From Cristatella mucedo (taxonomy: Eukaryota > Bryozoa > Phylactolaemata > Cristatellidae), in contig WPIO01000285.1 of assembly GCA_009760855.2 (NCBI GenBank), forward strand, positions 22,501 through 86,500: a stretch of 64,000 nucleotides of DNA. Reading direction: 5' to 3'. Numbering within the stretch: position 1 is the stretch's first letter; the number at the start of each line of letters is the position of its first letter. The position numbers were made by a program, and so were the translations under genes. Below, in pieces: positions 11,121 through 20,884 of this stretch. The notes beneath the pieces are model-generated. The model was not told the origin of the DNA and searched no databases. It worked only from the letters and a program-made list of their open reading frames with translations.

Positions 11121-11885
11121 GGGACTAACTTACCTAGTCGTTCGGCCGTGATGGTATGTGGAGATGGCGTTTTACATCTCAGCTGATGTTTGTTTGTCGC
11201 ACATTTGTCGAGCTGCCGGGTTCAGCACTGCATTGTGTGTGCTCCCTCTTATGTGCAGTGTCGTTTAGGGTTTAGTGTTGTTTCTAGATGAGTATGGGCT
11301 GTAGTGGAAATGAAATCGACGAGAAATTTATTATCGTCGACAGTGCATGCTTTTCATTGATATTACCGGTGTAACCCGATGGAAAGCTACTGAACTTCAC
11401 CTCTGAAGTCGCTCTGCCGATGTCAGCCTACCTGTAGCTATTTGTTTTATGTGTCCTCAAAAATGCAATAGTTAAAAAGTGTAAATACATATACATATTT
11501 ATGAACAACATTTGCATGCTGAATATATTGTAGATTAAGGTTTTGCCTCCTGCTTGGTGTGGTTCACTTTGTGCCTTAAGGTGGATGCTAAATTAAGATT
11601 TTGTGGTGGATGCGAAATTAGGAAGGTCGACAAATGTTTATTTTTCTCTTCGTGGCTAGGAAGCTGGGCCACTTAAAGTGGGTTGTGCTTTCAATCTCGA
11701 ACGATCTCGAGGCACCGAGATCGTGCGACGATCCTGTTGACCGTGGCCCTAAGTGTGCCGCTCTTCGAAAATGGTTGAACCTCCGGTAAAGAGAGACCTC
11801 ACTTATGCTAGCGTGGTCAACTGATCACCTCGGCTAATGACGTAGCACATATCCTGGGCTTCGTCTTGTACGCAGGCAGAGAGCT
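11121..11885. other. Downstream flank of K2
   Basis: No open exon follows the K2 stop. No perfect AATAAA was found, so the transcript end is unknown. The word aaattaagattttg and similar words occur twice near 11535 and 11595. Nothing else is recognised. Confidence 0.35.
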
Positions 11886-11889
11886 TGGC

Positions 11890-12028
11890 CTCTTTGTACT
11901 TGCACGTGTCTTTACCCAGGGCTAGGGTGCCTCGCTTCGAAACCCAGATGGTCGGTTCGAGCCCTGAAGCTGGCTATCATTTGTTGCTAACTGCAACCAG
12001 GGGCGAGGAACGAGAGCCACTCAGCTTA
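11890..12028 (+). mobile_element. Possible tRNA-like SINE head
   Basis: A B-box-like ggttcgagccctg lies at 11953-11965, after a weak A-box-like region (cagggctagggtgcctcg). The layout resembles the heads of the SINE-B copies, but the body does not match them clearly, and the following LINE tail is on the opposite strand. Confidence 0.3.
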
Positions 12029-12029
12029 T

Positions 12030-12112
12030 AATAATAATAATAATGAACTTGATAAAGCGCCCTCAGAGAACTCAATCTCTTTCTAGGTGGATTACATTTA
12101 GCTTGCTTTAAG
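12030..12112 (-). mobile_element. L2-type LINE 3' tail only
   Basis: An (ATA)n run is followed on the + strand by aacttgataaagcgccctca and gagaactcaatctctttct, which is the reverse complement of the LINE terminal hairpin. No protein-coding part remains. Confidence 0.8.
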
Positions 12113-12471
12113 GCGCTATGAATATGCGAGGCTGTTATATCAGCCGACTTTCTAGGGCAAGAATCACTTCGTGCACGAGCAGATTATCGGCATCAGCTTC
12201 ATAAATTGACATTAGTCCTAATCTGGTTTGAATCCAACATTGGTCTCCATTGCCTTAGAGCTGAGCCATCAGGTCCATGCACTTTCAGCCGTTTGCTGGC
12301 AGCTGGTCTACCTGGAACAGCTAGGTCACGTAAAGTATTGCTAACCAGGGTCGTATACAGAGCAAAAATAACAAGAGGTAACTCAAGTGTGCAAATAATT
12401 CTGCCACAATGCATTTTTTATAGCGCCCTCACGTGAGAGCAACGTTTAATAATAGCGTTAATATAAAGAAT

Positions 12472-12524
12472 AAAAACAATACACTTGATAAAGTGCCCTC
12501 AGAGAACTCAACCTCTTTCTAATA
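12472..12524 (-). mobile_element. L2-type LINE 3' tail, truncated
   Basis: Contains acttgataaagtgccctcag and aactcaacctctttcta, then switches directly into the next element's ATT-type tail. It looks like a tail-into-tail arrangement with the larger copy that follows. Confidence 0.7.
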
Positions 12525-13890
12525 ATAGTAATAGTATGATAACAATAATGCACTTGATAAAATGCCCTCAGAGAACTCGATCTCTTTCTAGGCGCTTTAC
12601 ATTTGCTGCAAAGGGAGATGCAATTGAATGGTGAGTAATATCATGCTTGATTAACAATAAATGTGGTCAAATCAGGGGATGTTCGGACGCAAGTCGGGAG
12701 TGAGTTACAGGCTTTGGGAGCATACGAGCTAAATGCGCGGTCTCCAATGAATTTAAGGTTTGTACGACGTATTGGTAAACTGTTGGATTCCGAAAATTGA
12801 TTGGTACGATTCTTGGCCCGATGGGGGAGTACATCTGAGAGATAGGCTGGAGCCAAAGAATGAAGTGACCTAAAGGTGAGCGACAAAAACCTTGAAGTCA
12901 ATCCATTGCTTGACTGGTAGCCAGTGCAGGTCGGCGAGAAGTGGAGTGATGTGGCAACTGCGACGCTCACGACAGACAAGCCTAGCTGCAGCGCTTTGCA
13001 CCAGCTGCAATCGCCTGATCGCACATGCCGGTAGGCCAGCGAGCAATGAGTTGCAGAAGTCGAGACGGGATGTCACGAATGCATGGACCAACTTAGATGT
13101 GGTATCTTTATCTAAACAAGCCCGAATTTTAGCAATGTTATGATGCTGAAAATAGGCAGATTTGACTGTGGAGCTGATAAGGACGTCTAACGAGAGGCTG
13201 CTTTGGAACACGACACCTAGATTTCAAGCTGATTCAGCCGGAGATATTCTGGCAGAGCCAATTTTGAGCGTCAGCCTTTCCAATTTCTGAAGCAAGCTGG
13301 GTTTGCCCATAACTATTAATTTAGTTTTATCATCGTTTAGTTTTAGAAAATTTGCTGCCATCCATGTGCGGATGTCATCAATGCATGCAGCAAGTGAGTT
13401 GAGAGAATTTGAGATGCTCGAAGGCTGGGAGGGATCAAGGCAAAGGTACAACTGAGTTTCATCCCCATAGAAGTGAAAGCCTAGATTGTGCTTGGCAATC
13501 ACATCAGCAAGAGGGAGAGTATAAACCGTGAAAAGAACCTAGCACGGAGCCCTGAGGTACCCCATATTTCAAAGGTATCTCGGATGATCTTTTTCAATTC
13601 TCGTCAATACTCTGGAGTCTCCCAATGAGATAGGACCTGAACCACTGCAGAGCAGTGCCAGTGATGCCCAGGCGAGATGAGAGGCGCTCTAGAAGAACTT
13701 TGTGATCGATAGAATCAAAAGCTGCCGAAAGATCGAGAAAAACAAGCAGAGACACTCTACCCATGTCTGCATTCCTAGATAGGTCGTTGCATATTCTAAG
13801 TAACGCTGACTCTGTGGAGTAATAAGCTCTAAAGCCAGACTGGACCTTACTAGCAAGGTATGAAGTTTCGATATATGAGTTCAATTTCTG
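12525..13890 (-). mobile_element. L2-type LINE, 5'-truncated, reverse transcriptase fragments
   Basis: Minus-strand frames read, in order from 13884: LNSYIETSYLASK, a GITGTALQWFRSYL region, a broken YADD region (FYGDETQLYLCLD, so D-D is lost), FLKLNDDKTKLIVMG, RLDFCNSLLAGLP, LHWLPVK and FGDRAFSSYAPKACNSLP, then the hairpin tail and ATT repeats near 12535. Frameshifts separate the pieces, so the copy is dead. Established knowledge: this order (RT fingers/palm, then the C-terminal LHWLPV block) is typical of L2/CR1-clade non-LTR elements. Confidence 0.9.
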
Positions 13891-13894
13891 GGCG

Positions 13895-14160
13895 TTGGCG
13901 ATTCGTTACGTTTAAACGCTCAATAGGCCCGTGCATACGCTTACGTAGACTCCTTACGTAGACGCCACCTCCGAAAGGCCCTTCTTTCTTTTTTCCTTTT
14001 TTTACTTGGAGACAAAGGAGTTGGACTGGGGGTGGGTGGTGGAGGGGGAAGAAGCAGCCCCCTCGTCATCGGGTCAGCCTCAACTGCTTCCTCTATTGAA
14101 AGCTGCTATCGTTGGCCGTTGCGCCGCCGCAGCAGCATTCGATTCTTCGCTCAAACGCGA
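13895..14160. other. Intergenic stretch, nothing recognised
   Basis: A T-rich run and a G-rich run (ggggtgggtggtggaggggg near 14027-14047) are visible. No exon or transposon signature was found. Confidence 0.35.
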
Positions 14161-14164
14161 CTGC

Positions 14165-14262
14165 TAGCAGTCACGTGGGTCCTAGCCCCACGTGACTGCT
14201 AGCCCCACGTGACTGCCAGGCCCACGTGACTGCTAGCCCCACGCGGGTCCTAGCCCACGCCT
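14165..14262. repeat. 17-bp tandem repeat carrying CACGTG E-boxes
   Basis: CACGTG occurs at 14172-14177, 14189-14194, 14206-14211 and 14223-14228, exactly 17 bases apart, with a fifth diverged unit (CACGCG) at 14240. The unit is roughly ccccacgtgactgctag. CACGTG is the palindromic site of many bHLH/bZIP-bHLH factors (established); a regulatory role here is inference. Confidence 0.85.
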
Positions 14263-14264
14263 CA

Positions 14265-14840
14265 GGTGCCCGCACTTGACGGCCCAGGTCGCGGGTTAGC
14301 GTTTCGCCCCGGGCAATCCTGCGTCACTCAACTCAGTAATGCCAGCAGCTCTTTGACCTGGCTTTTCGATCTGGCTCTTTGGCTGCGCTAGACTTTTAGA
14401 TCAGAGAGAGCATCTAGATTGTTTTGCAAGTGCTCGCAGCTGCCAGTGTCCCAAAAAATCTGTCCGACTGCTCAACTGCGTAATTGGAATTCACAAAACC
14501 CCCTTCCCCCTCCCCGCCTGACCAGGCCCACCGTACGCAGTACGGAACCTGTACCGAGAGGTTTGCTTACGCGGAACTCCGCGCATGCGCACGCCGTGTG
14601 GCGGCGAACCTCCGTGCATTGACAGATACTTGCCGCGCGCTGATACAGTAGTTAAGTCCGGATTGCGGTTGCCCCTTAGTCTCGAAAGCTACGCAAGAAC
14701 TCCCCATAAACCTCGCTCGGCGTAAACATGCCCGGCATTCGTGCAACACGACAATTATCATGAAAAAAAATGCAACTTATCGCAGTCAAAATGGTAACCC
14801 GCAGGCGAAACGCAAAGCGCCAAAGTGGGAAATTAAAATC
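14265..14840. other. Intergenic stretch, nothing recognised
   Basis: GC-rich to mixed DNA with only short open frames. No family-specific motif or consensus-bordered exon was found. Confidence 0.35.
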
Positions 14841-14844
14841 TGGT

Positions 14845-15038
14845 TAATAAATAAATAAATAAAAATGCTAGCTGTTTTAACAGCCTCTTTTTGTATTGCG
14901 ACAGAAGAGCCTTTACGGCTATCACCACCGCTTGCAGTGGCGACACAGGATCGCCCACCGCAGGATTAGAACCCACGACATCGGGACCGAGGTCGTGAAA
15001 AGCAACCACCTTACCTAGTGAACCATTACGGCTCACCA
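14845..15038 (-). mobile_element. SINE-A, tRNA-derived, minus strand
   Basis: Minus-strand reading gives an A-box-like head (complement of taccta..gtgaaccattacgg), a B-box region (complement of tagaacccacgacatcgg), the common body, the complement of gctgttttaacagcctc, and a TTTA tail (aaataaataaataaat on the + strand at 14846-14862). It is a near full-length family member. Confidence 0.85.
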
Positions 15039-15059
15039 AACCCCAGGGTGGCACAGCAG

Positions 15060-15385
15060 CAGTAGCGTAGCAAGGGGGCAGGAGGGAGGGAGACAGGTGT
15101 CCCCGGGCGCCAAAAAGTCAAGGCGGAGCTAAAAGCTAAATGGATCGTGCATATTTTTTTTAAATCTTCATGTGAGAATCTCAATCTTTATTTCAAGAAA
15201 TTCCTTGTTTCAACGGACTTGACTATTGCTGGCTGAGCTAGTCAAGCATTTTCACAGATTTCGACCGAGCTAGGCATAGCTGCTGGTTTTGCCAGCTAGT
15301 CCCTCACGCCAGAGCTCATCCGGTCCATGCAGTGCTGTTGACAGGATATTGCCTGCCGCTCTCTCGGACTGGTCGTCGTCAAAAT
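15060..15385. other. Intergenic stretch, nothing recognised
   Basis: No exon, repeat family or RNA gene was recognised between the two SINE-A copies, which point in opposite directions. Confidence 0.35.
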
Positions 15386-15395
15386 AGTAAGCTTG

Positions 15396-15578
15396 GTGAG
15401 CCGAAATGGCTCACTAGGTAAGGCGATTGCTTTTCACGACCTCGGTCCCGAGGTTGTGGGTTCAAATCCTACTGTGGGCGATCCTTTATCGCCACTGCAA
15501 GCGGTTGTGATAGTCGTAAAGGCTGTTCTGTCACTATACAAAAAGAGCCTGTTAGATCAGCTAGTATTTATTATGTAT
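15396..15578 (+). mobile_element. SINE-A, tRNA-derived, with target site duplication
   Basis: Box A (tggctcactagg, 15408-15419) and box B (gggttcaaatcc, 15458-15469) of an internal pol III promoter are both readable. The SINE body and a short TTTA-like end (tagtatttattatgtat) follow. The 8-base sequence TAAGCTTG occurs at 15388-15395 and again at 15579-15586, a perfect target duplication that fixes both ends. This is the best-preserved copy of the family. Confidence 0.9.
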
Positions 15579-15589
15579 TAAGCTTGAGA

Positions 15590-16030
15590 GAGTAATTAGT
15601 GAAGTGTTTATTTAAGATTGTATCCGACTAAGAGTCACTGGAAGGGTCAACGTCGTCTATATGCTGGCGCCAGGAGACTCAGCCTTTTTATCAAGCTCCA
15701 CCAAGGCTCAAGCTCTTCCTCTGGAGACGGAGGCGACGGCGTGAAGGTCAATGTTTCTGCCGACCAGCCTCAGTGAACTGCACTGTCACTTCGGCTACTG
15801 TGTACTCATGTACATTTTCGGTCACACAATCCATTTCCACTGAGGAGCTGCGACGTGGATGCTGCAAAGAGCGATCGTGTGCTGGCCCGCTGCGAGCGTC
15901 CGCTCCGGATGTACGTCTCACGAGGCTCGCTACGGCGTTCGCGTGTGTGCGGTGGCATGAAACGTTAAGCAAGCTCTGCAGATAGCAGTGGCATCAAGAA
16001 ATGCTGAATGCTAGAGTACTTCCACGTCGG
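15590..16030. other. Intergenic stretch, nothing recognised
   Basis: Mixed-composition DNA without a supported exon. It precedes two small open frames described separately. Confidence 0.3.
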
Positions 16031-16032
16031 GA

Positions 16033-16230
16033 ATGACTGTTTTAAGTTGGCTGCTCGACTCGGAGCGGAGGCTCAACGAGAATGGCACCGACCGGGTGGC
16101 CACGCGGCACGTGCATATTTCCTCTCGCATTCCTGGAAAGCGGCGCCTTCGCTGCGTGTCGCTGCGCAGGCGCCGCGAGGCAGTTCAGGAGGACTACGCG
16201 CCCAGCTGCGCGCAGCTACAGCGCTTGTGA
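16033..16230 (+). CDS. Small open frame of 65 codons, hypothetical
   Basis: ATG at 16033 opens a basic, Arg-rich frame (MTVLSWLLDSERRLNENG... ending SCAQLQRL, TGA). It has no recognised domain. The codon mix looks protein-like, but overlapping frames on both strands are also open in this GC-rich segment. It is 21 bases upstream of another small frame in the same direction. Low confidence. Confidence 0.2.
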   Translation: MTVLSWLLDSERRLNENGTDRVATRHVHISSRIPGKRRLRCVSLRRRREAVQEDYAPSCAQLQRL

Positions 16231-16251
16231 GGGTATTCGCAAGCCTGGAAG

Positions 16252-16359
16252 ATGAGTACGGAGAGGTTTTGGCCGTTGGACTTTCAGGATGCCGCAAAAG
16301 TGCCGGTGAAGTCGCTGGAGAGGCCGGAAGCGACGAAGGCCGATAAAAGCGGCTGCTAA
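16252..16359 (+). CDS. Small open frame of 35 codons, hypothetical
   Basis: ATG at 16252 starts MSTERFWPLDFQDAAK and ends at TAA (16357-16359). The composition is hydrophilic and mixed, with no repeats. It follows the frame at 16033-16230 closely. A short functional peptide or the end of a spliced exon is possible; chance cannot be excluded. Confidence 0.2.
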   Translation: MSTERFWPLDFQDAAKVPVKSLERPEATKADKSGC

Positions 16360-16589
16360 TTGCTCGCGGAATTGCTAAAAACGCGTCTGTCAGTCGGGGA
16401 CGACCGGAAGTGATCGGATGTGACCGTAAGCAATTGCCGACGGTTCGCCAGGTGGCGACGGTGGCAAGCGACGAGGCGGCGGCCTCCGGCAGCGAGGCTG
16501 AGGCCAGAGGCTCGAGATAGCGTTCGATTCCCGACTTAAATAGGCCAATGAAGAATCCCATCATGCAACTGCGCTGCCGCAACGGTCTC

Positions 16590-16740
16590 CTTTTATGCTT
16601 TGCGTGGCGGGCTTGCTGTTCTGTCTTGTTTTTGCTACCTTCCAGTTCGATGCGTGATCTTGAGGTGTAGTATGTGGTTTAGTCAAATTAAAAGGAAAGT
16701 GAAGGACACCAATACACAGACACCATTATTATTACTGGGT
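16590..16740 (+). repeat. Dispersed repeat, copy 1
   Basis: This segment (gtggcgggcttgctgttctg, then ccagttcgatgcgtgatctt, then gacaccattattattactgg) matches 19515-19745 in the same direction, with substitutions and a short expansion in the other copy. The two lie about 2.9 kb apart. The family is unknown. Confidence 0.65.
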
Positions 16741-16744
16741 CTTA

Positions 16745-18305
16745 GTACATCAAGTTCGGTTATTGTGTAATCTCTAAATTTTGCTAGAAGTGCCCCGACC
16801 ATTCGGCAGCAATGCATTGCAATTGACTGCAACGGCCCGGGCCAATACTGCAATCTGCCATGATGCAACGTTGCAATGATGAGCAATGATGCAAAATGCC
16901 CTGAAATCGGTTTCGCAATGCTCAAATTTTGTATGCTTGTTACAAACCACATCATTTTAAGCAATTCTGCCCGTACAGTCTCGGGCAACTCATGGCAATT
17001 CACGGCAACGGCTCGCCTTGAAGCAGCAATCCAATACAATCCATGGCTAGTTGACCACAAATTGGCTGCACGAAGTGCCAAAATTAGAGTATACATGAAC
17101 GAAAAATCTAAATGGGAGCGTAACTTAACAGTGACCAGTCTATTTTTGTTGGACCGTTTTAGATTATCGTATTTTTCCAGGGCGTTACCGTCGATTGCCA
17201 CGCATCAACCTCAAATGTACGTTTGTACCCAGGCTAGGTTCGGTTGGCTGGGACCGGACGGCTGTAATGTGGTACGGGTCACCGGCTAGGCCGGAGTCTG
17301 ACCTACTGGTATGGCCTGATGTACGGGGACAAGAGGTCACTGGGGCTTATGGGAAAGAGAAGTTGGCGAGTAAGTCATGGTGTTGGAGGCTCCCGGTCTC
17401 GCCCAGTTATACACCTGGGTGGGTGCAGGCGTGCTCCGGCGAAGCGGCCACGCACGCAAGTCAACGAGTGCCCATGGCCCGAGTGGAGCTGGATAGCACG
17501 CTCGTTGTGACTCGTACATTCCGCGTTCCCCGTGTAGCGTATTCGTGGCCCCCCCCCAGTTAGTCGGTGTCTGTCGGCGGAAGCTCTCGTCTGTGGTGGA
17601 CGTAGACACCGACTAGCCAAGCAGCTACTCAGCTAGCCGGATCTTTTACGGCGTACGTTCGTACTGTTGAAACGGAGTCAGTACAACGGCTGGACTTCGG
17701 AGGCTGACTGACCCCAACTCACACGTTTGTTCGCGCTTGCTTCGTCGTCTCGCGCCCCTATAGTTTACTGTGTGTAGGATCGCCCCTTTGGACTTGTTTA
17801 GTTCCCCTGTTGTTGTTGGCTCATGCGATATTATAAAGAGGTTTAACCTGACTGCCGCTCGTCTTACCCTAGCTCAGCGGCATGGTGAGCGGCTGCGTGG
17901 CCAGAGTATGGCGGGGCTTGGCGGGAAATAGCCTCTGACCTCTGGAACTCGACTACGCGTTCGATTTATTGGTTGAAAGAATGCGGTTGCACTCTTAATG
18001 CAGCCAACTGTAATACGCTAGAAAAATGGGATCGTCTATCGCCAGATTTCCTGTTTGTAATTGAAACAGAAAATCATAGATGGCTGTACTATCTCGGTCA
18101 ACTGCCGTCGATTGCCAGGCATTGCCCAAGGTTGAATGCGCAAAATGGCAATATGTGGTGCGCCCACAGTGAGCGTAATGTGGTAGGATAATTACAAATT
18201 CAAAAGGCCGATTTCCAGCAACTTTGAAACTGGTTGTGGTAGAGTCCAGGCCATTGCCGTCGATTGCGTGCATTTTCCTAGATTGTGCCTTTCCTAGATC
18301 TTGAT
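16745..18305. other. Unassigned stretch with recurring short words
   Basis: No gene is recognised. The word ccgtcgattgcc or ccgtcgattgcg recurs near 17190, 18103 and 18251, suggesting remnants of one unknown repeat. Positions 17563-17573 and 17605-17615 are perfect 11-base reverse complements (agtcggtgtct / agacaccgact) flanking about 30 bases. A poly(C) run lies at 17551-17559. Confidence 0.35.
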
Positions 18306-18309
18306 CTTG

Positions 18310-18690
18310 TAATTTAATAATAATAATAATAATGCACTTGATAAAAGCGCCCTCAGAGAACTCAATCTCTCTCTAGGCGCTTTACATTTGCTGCAAAGGG
18401 AAATGCAATTGAATGGTGAGTAATATCCTGCTTGATGAACAAACAAAATGAATAACATGGTTAGGGGTGACATGCATGCACAGTGTCAGCATGCAAATGT
18501 GGTTAGTGGCAGCATGCACAGTGTCAGCACGCATAAGCACACGAAGGATGGATCACCGGGACAAACTAAATGCTGTCCTAAATAGGTTTTTTTTAAGTTC
18601 TTTTTAAATGTGGTGAGGTCAGGGGATGATCAGACGCAGGTCGGGAGGGAGTTCCAGGCTTTGGGAGCATACGAACAAAATGCACAATTT
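18310..18690 (-). mobile_element. L2-type LINE 3' end
   Basis: From left to right: ATA repeats, the reverse-complemented hairpin (gcgccctcagagaactcaat), the 3' UTR with its tgcatgcacagtgtcagca words, and the last coding codons (complement of caggtcgggagggagttcca). The element is truncated inside the C-terminal coding region. Confidence 0.85.
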
Positions 18691-18699
18691 GATCTTGCA

Positions 18700-19510
18700 A
18701 TCTTTGTAATCTTGTAATTTGATATTGATCTTGAAGATCGATCTAGATTCCCAGATTGTGCATTTGTCGATTGCTTAAAAGGATGCGGCTGCACTTTTAA
18801 TGCAATGCAGCGCAATACGCAAGAAAGGTTGGAGCTTCTCTCTCCAACGGTTGGTCCATCCGTAACGGACCCTTATGGATTGGCGTATTTCCCTGCTGTA
18901 GCCGATTGAACGTGCACAGTGGGTGAAAATTTTGCTCACGCGCAGTTACATGTCACGTGTAACGAGAGCTGCAGCTTATTGCAGCCACTTTAGTCAATTT
19001 TCCACGGATTTTGCTATCGGCCCTACCATGGCTGTGGATTGCCGTGCATTGCTGACAGTTAATGAGCAAAGCATCTTAAAAACTCTGCGGTTTTACTTTG
19101 GACGCAGCGGAATGTTACATGAAACGACAATCGGGGCTTCGAGCTGATAACATTCTTGGATCGTGGTGGATTGTGGTACAGGCGTACGGCTTCAAAGCCC
19201 GTTTACATACATTTGCATAAGTGCGCGTGCGCGCAGCGACATGGAATTTGGTGGATAGATAAAATCGAACGTGTACTACAATATCAAAATTTGAGCTCGG
19301 CAACGCTAATGTCCGGTCGATGCTAGCCTAATTAGGTTGCGGATTAGATTATGGATTGCGGTAGCTTGTGGTGGATGGCGGTAATTCGTTGAACCCCCTG
19401 CGAGCTGCTGCGACATAGGCCGATGATTTTTAAATCGAGAGAGAATGCATTTTCACATTCTCACCTAAAGTAGCTGCTCCGTTTTGTTTCTTTCAGTGCC
19501 GTACCCATAC
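18700..19510. other. Unassigned stretch
   Basis: The segment around 18775-18830 (cgattgcttaaaaggatgcg) resembles 17965-18010 (tggttgaaagaatgcggttg), so part of it is probably an unknown repeat. No exon is supported. Confidence 0.3.
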
Positions 19511-19514
19511 TGTG

Positions 19515-19745
19515 CCGCCATGTTCTTTATCGTTTGCGTGACGGCCTTGTTGTTCGGTCTGGTTTTGGCTGCCGTCCAGTTCGATGCACGATCTCAAGAT
19601 GTGGTTTTGTGATTTTCTTAAATTGAAATGTGATTTTTTTGAATTTAATTGAAATGTGATGTGGTTTTGTGATTTTCTTAAATTGAAAGAAAACAGTGAT
19701 GGACACAAATATCAAAGACACCATAATTATTACCGGGTCTTCGTC
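19515..19745 (+). repeat. Dispersed repeat, copy 2, with internal duplication
   Basis: Matches 16590-16740. It carries an internal duplication: gtggttttgtgattttctta occurs at about 19602 and again at about 19662, each followed by aattgaaa. The small open frames across it are artefacts of this repetition. Confidence 0.65.
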
Positions 19746-20030
19746 CAGGCGGTAAGGTGTTCGCTCTTCACGATCGTGGAATTGCGTCCAGCAGTGAGCA
19801 ATGCCTTAATTGCCGACAGCTAGCGGTAGTGACAAAGAGCGTTAAAGCCCTTCTGTCGCCACGAGCAGCTTACTGCAGCATGCGGACTCGCTTCGCTTAG
19901 TCATAGGAGCCGCTCGACGGAAGTGCGCCATCTAGCCACGTGGTGCAAGTGCGCCATTTTGCGGCGCCACGGACTTTCTCTCGATTTAATTAGTACAGGC
20001 AGAAATGAGGCTGTTAGATCAGATGCTTTT
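19735..20030 (+). mobile_element. SINE-A, diverged and interrupted
   Basis: The head (ggcggtaaggtgttcgctct) and body (agcgttaaagcccttctgtc, ending near 19860) match the family. About 140 bases of unrelated DNA follow, and then the family end (gaggctgttagatcagatgc) near 20008-20027. A secondary insertion or rearrangement inside an old SINE is the simplest reading. Confidence 0.5.
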
Positions 20031-20053
20031 ATTCTTATTATTAATAAAATGAT

Positions 20054-20377
20054 TCATTTTAAAGCGGGAAATTGAATAAGATAATTATAACGAATCTTCC
20101 AGACATCATTTGGTGTCTTAATTTCAAGCGTTGGAGGTCCTGATTTTTTACGGCTCTTTGAAGGACTGCTAAAGTTTCTTGCATTCACGGTACATGTTTT
20201 TCCCTTTTTGGTAACCTTCCATGTTAATAAATTGCCTTCCGACTTTGGTTCTGGCTCAATGTTTAAATGAAGTAGCTCCATGTCTTTCTGCGGCGTACAA
20301 TTGTTGATTTGTTTTTTTCTTTCTAGTTGGTGGTATCTAACCTCTTTCTTAGGCTTAAGTTTCTTTTCGCTGTCCAT
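20054..20377 (-). CDS. Lys-rich 107-residue protein, hypothetical
   Basis: ATG at 20377 opens MDSEKKLKPKKEVRYHQLE and ends QFPALK with TGA at 20056-20054. On the minus strand an AATAAA lies about 20-25 bases after the stop, in attaataataagaataaaag. The frame is also open upstream of this ATG to a TGA near 20500, so a spliced or earlier start is possible. The product is strongly basic (many Lys, Ser-Pro-Ser-Lys motifs) and ends with an aromatic-rich DVWKIRYNYLIQFP segment. Its AT-rich codon use differs sharply from the GC-rich kinase genes, which hints at transposon or foreign origin. No family is recognised. Confidence 0.4.
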   Translation of the reverse strand: MDSEKKLKPKKEVRYHQLERKKQINNCTPQKDMELLHLNIEPEPKSEGNLLTWKVTKKGKTCTVNARNFSSPSKSRKKSGPPTLEIKTPNDVWKIRYNYLIQFPALK

Positions 20378-20531
20378 TGTTTTGTTTCTGATGAAATCTA
20401 CAACACGAGCGATCCACTTCGCCAGCTGCTGCGGCGCTCCCAGAGGTTTCACACTCACTGCACGCAGCAGAAGTGCAATTGTAACGCGCTCCTTTATTCA
20501 TTTCAATCGAAATGAATTACTAAGAATCGAA

Positions 20532-20678
20532 ATGAATTACACAGTGGAGCTGCATAAGTTGTTGTTATGGTTAGAAACGATCAAGAAACTGTTTCGACAT
20601 TCTAGTCGCTCTACGAGCAGCTATTTCAAACTCTTCAATGTATCACATGTCTGCCTCCAGGTGCTTTTACTAAACTGA
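20532..20678 (+). CDS. Small open frame of 48 codons, possible first exon
   Basis: ATG at 20532 opens MNYTVELHKLLLWLETIKK. It reads SHVCLQ at a possible donor (ctccag|gtgctt) and stops at TGA 20676-20678 if unspliced. It is divergent to the minus-strand frame at 20377. A 17-base duplication (cgaaatgaattac words at about 20510 and 20528) spans its start. Support is weak. Confidence 0.2.
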   Translation: MNYTVELHKLLLWLETIKKLFRHSSRSTSSYFKLFNVSHVCLQVLLLN

Positions 20679-20884
20679 TACCGCACGCCCAGCACAACAA
20701 CTAACACGGCGTCATTTACGCACATTGCCAGCTTGCCTTCTTCACTGCCACAGTGCCCGTAGCAGGCTGTTAAACGTGGCCGGCTTTGTCTGTTTATATT
20801 TACCTTAAATTAAAACATTTTTATATACATTTTTAGCTTAGAGCTTTATTATTTTGAGTTTAGTGTTTAAGAGCTGCAATTCTT

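Noticed and set aside
15396-15480. Functional tRNA gene
   Set aside because: A and B boxes are present, but no closed cloverleaf acceptor stem is visible, and the sequence is the head of a repeated SINE with a 3' body.
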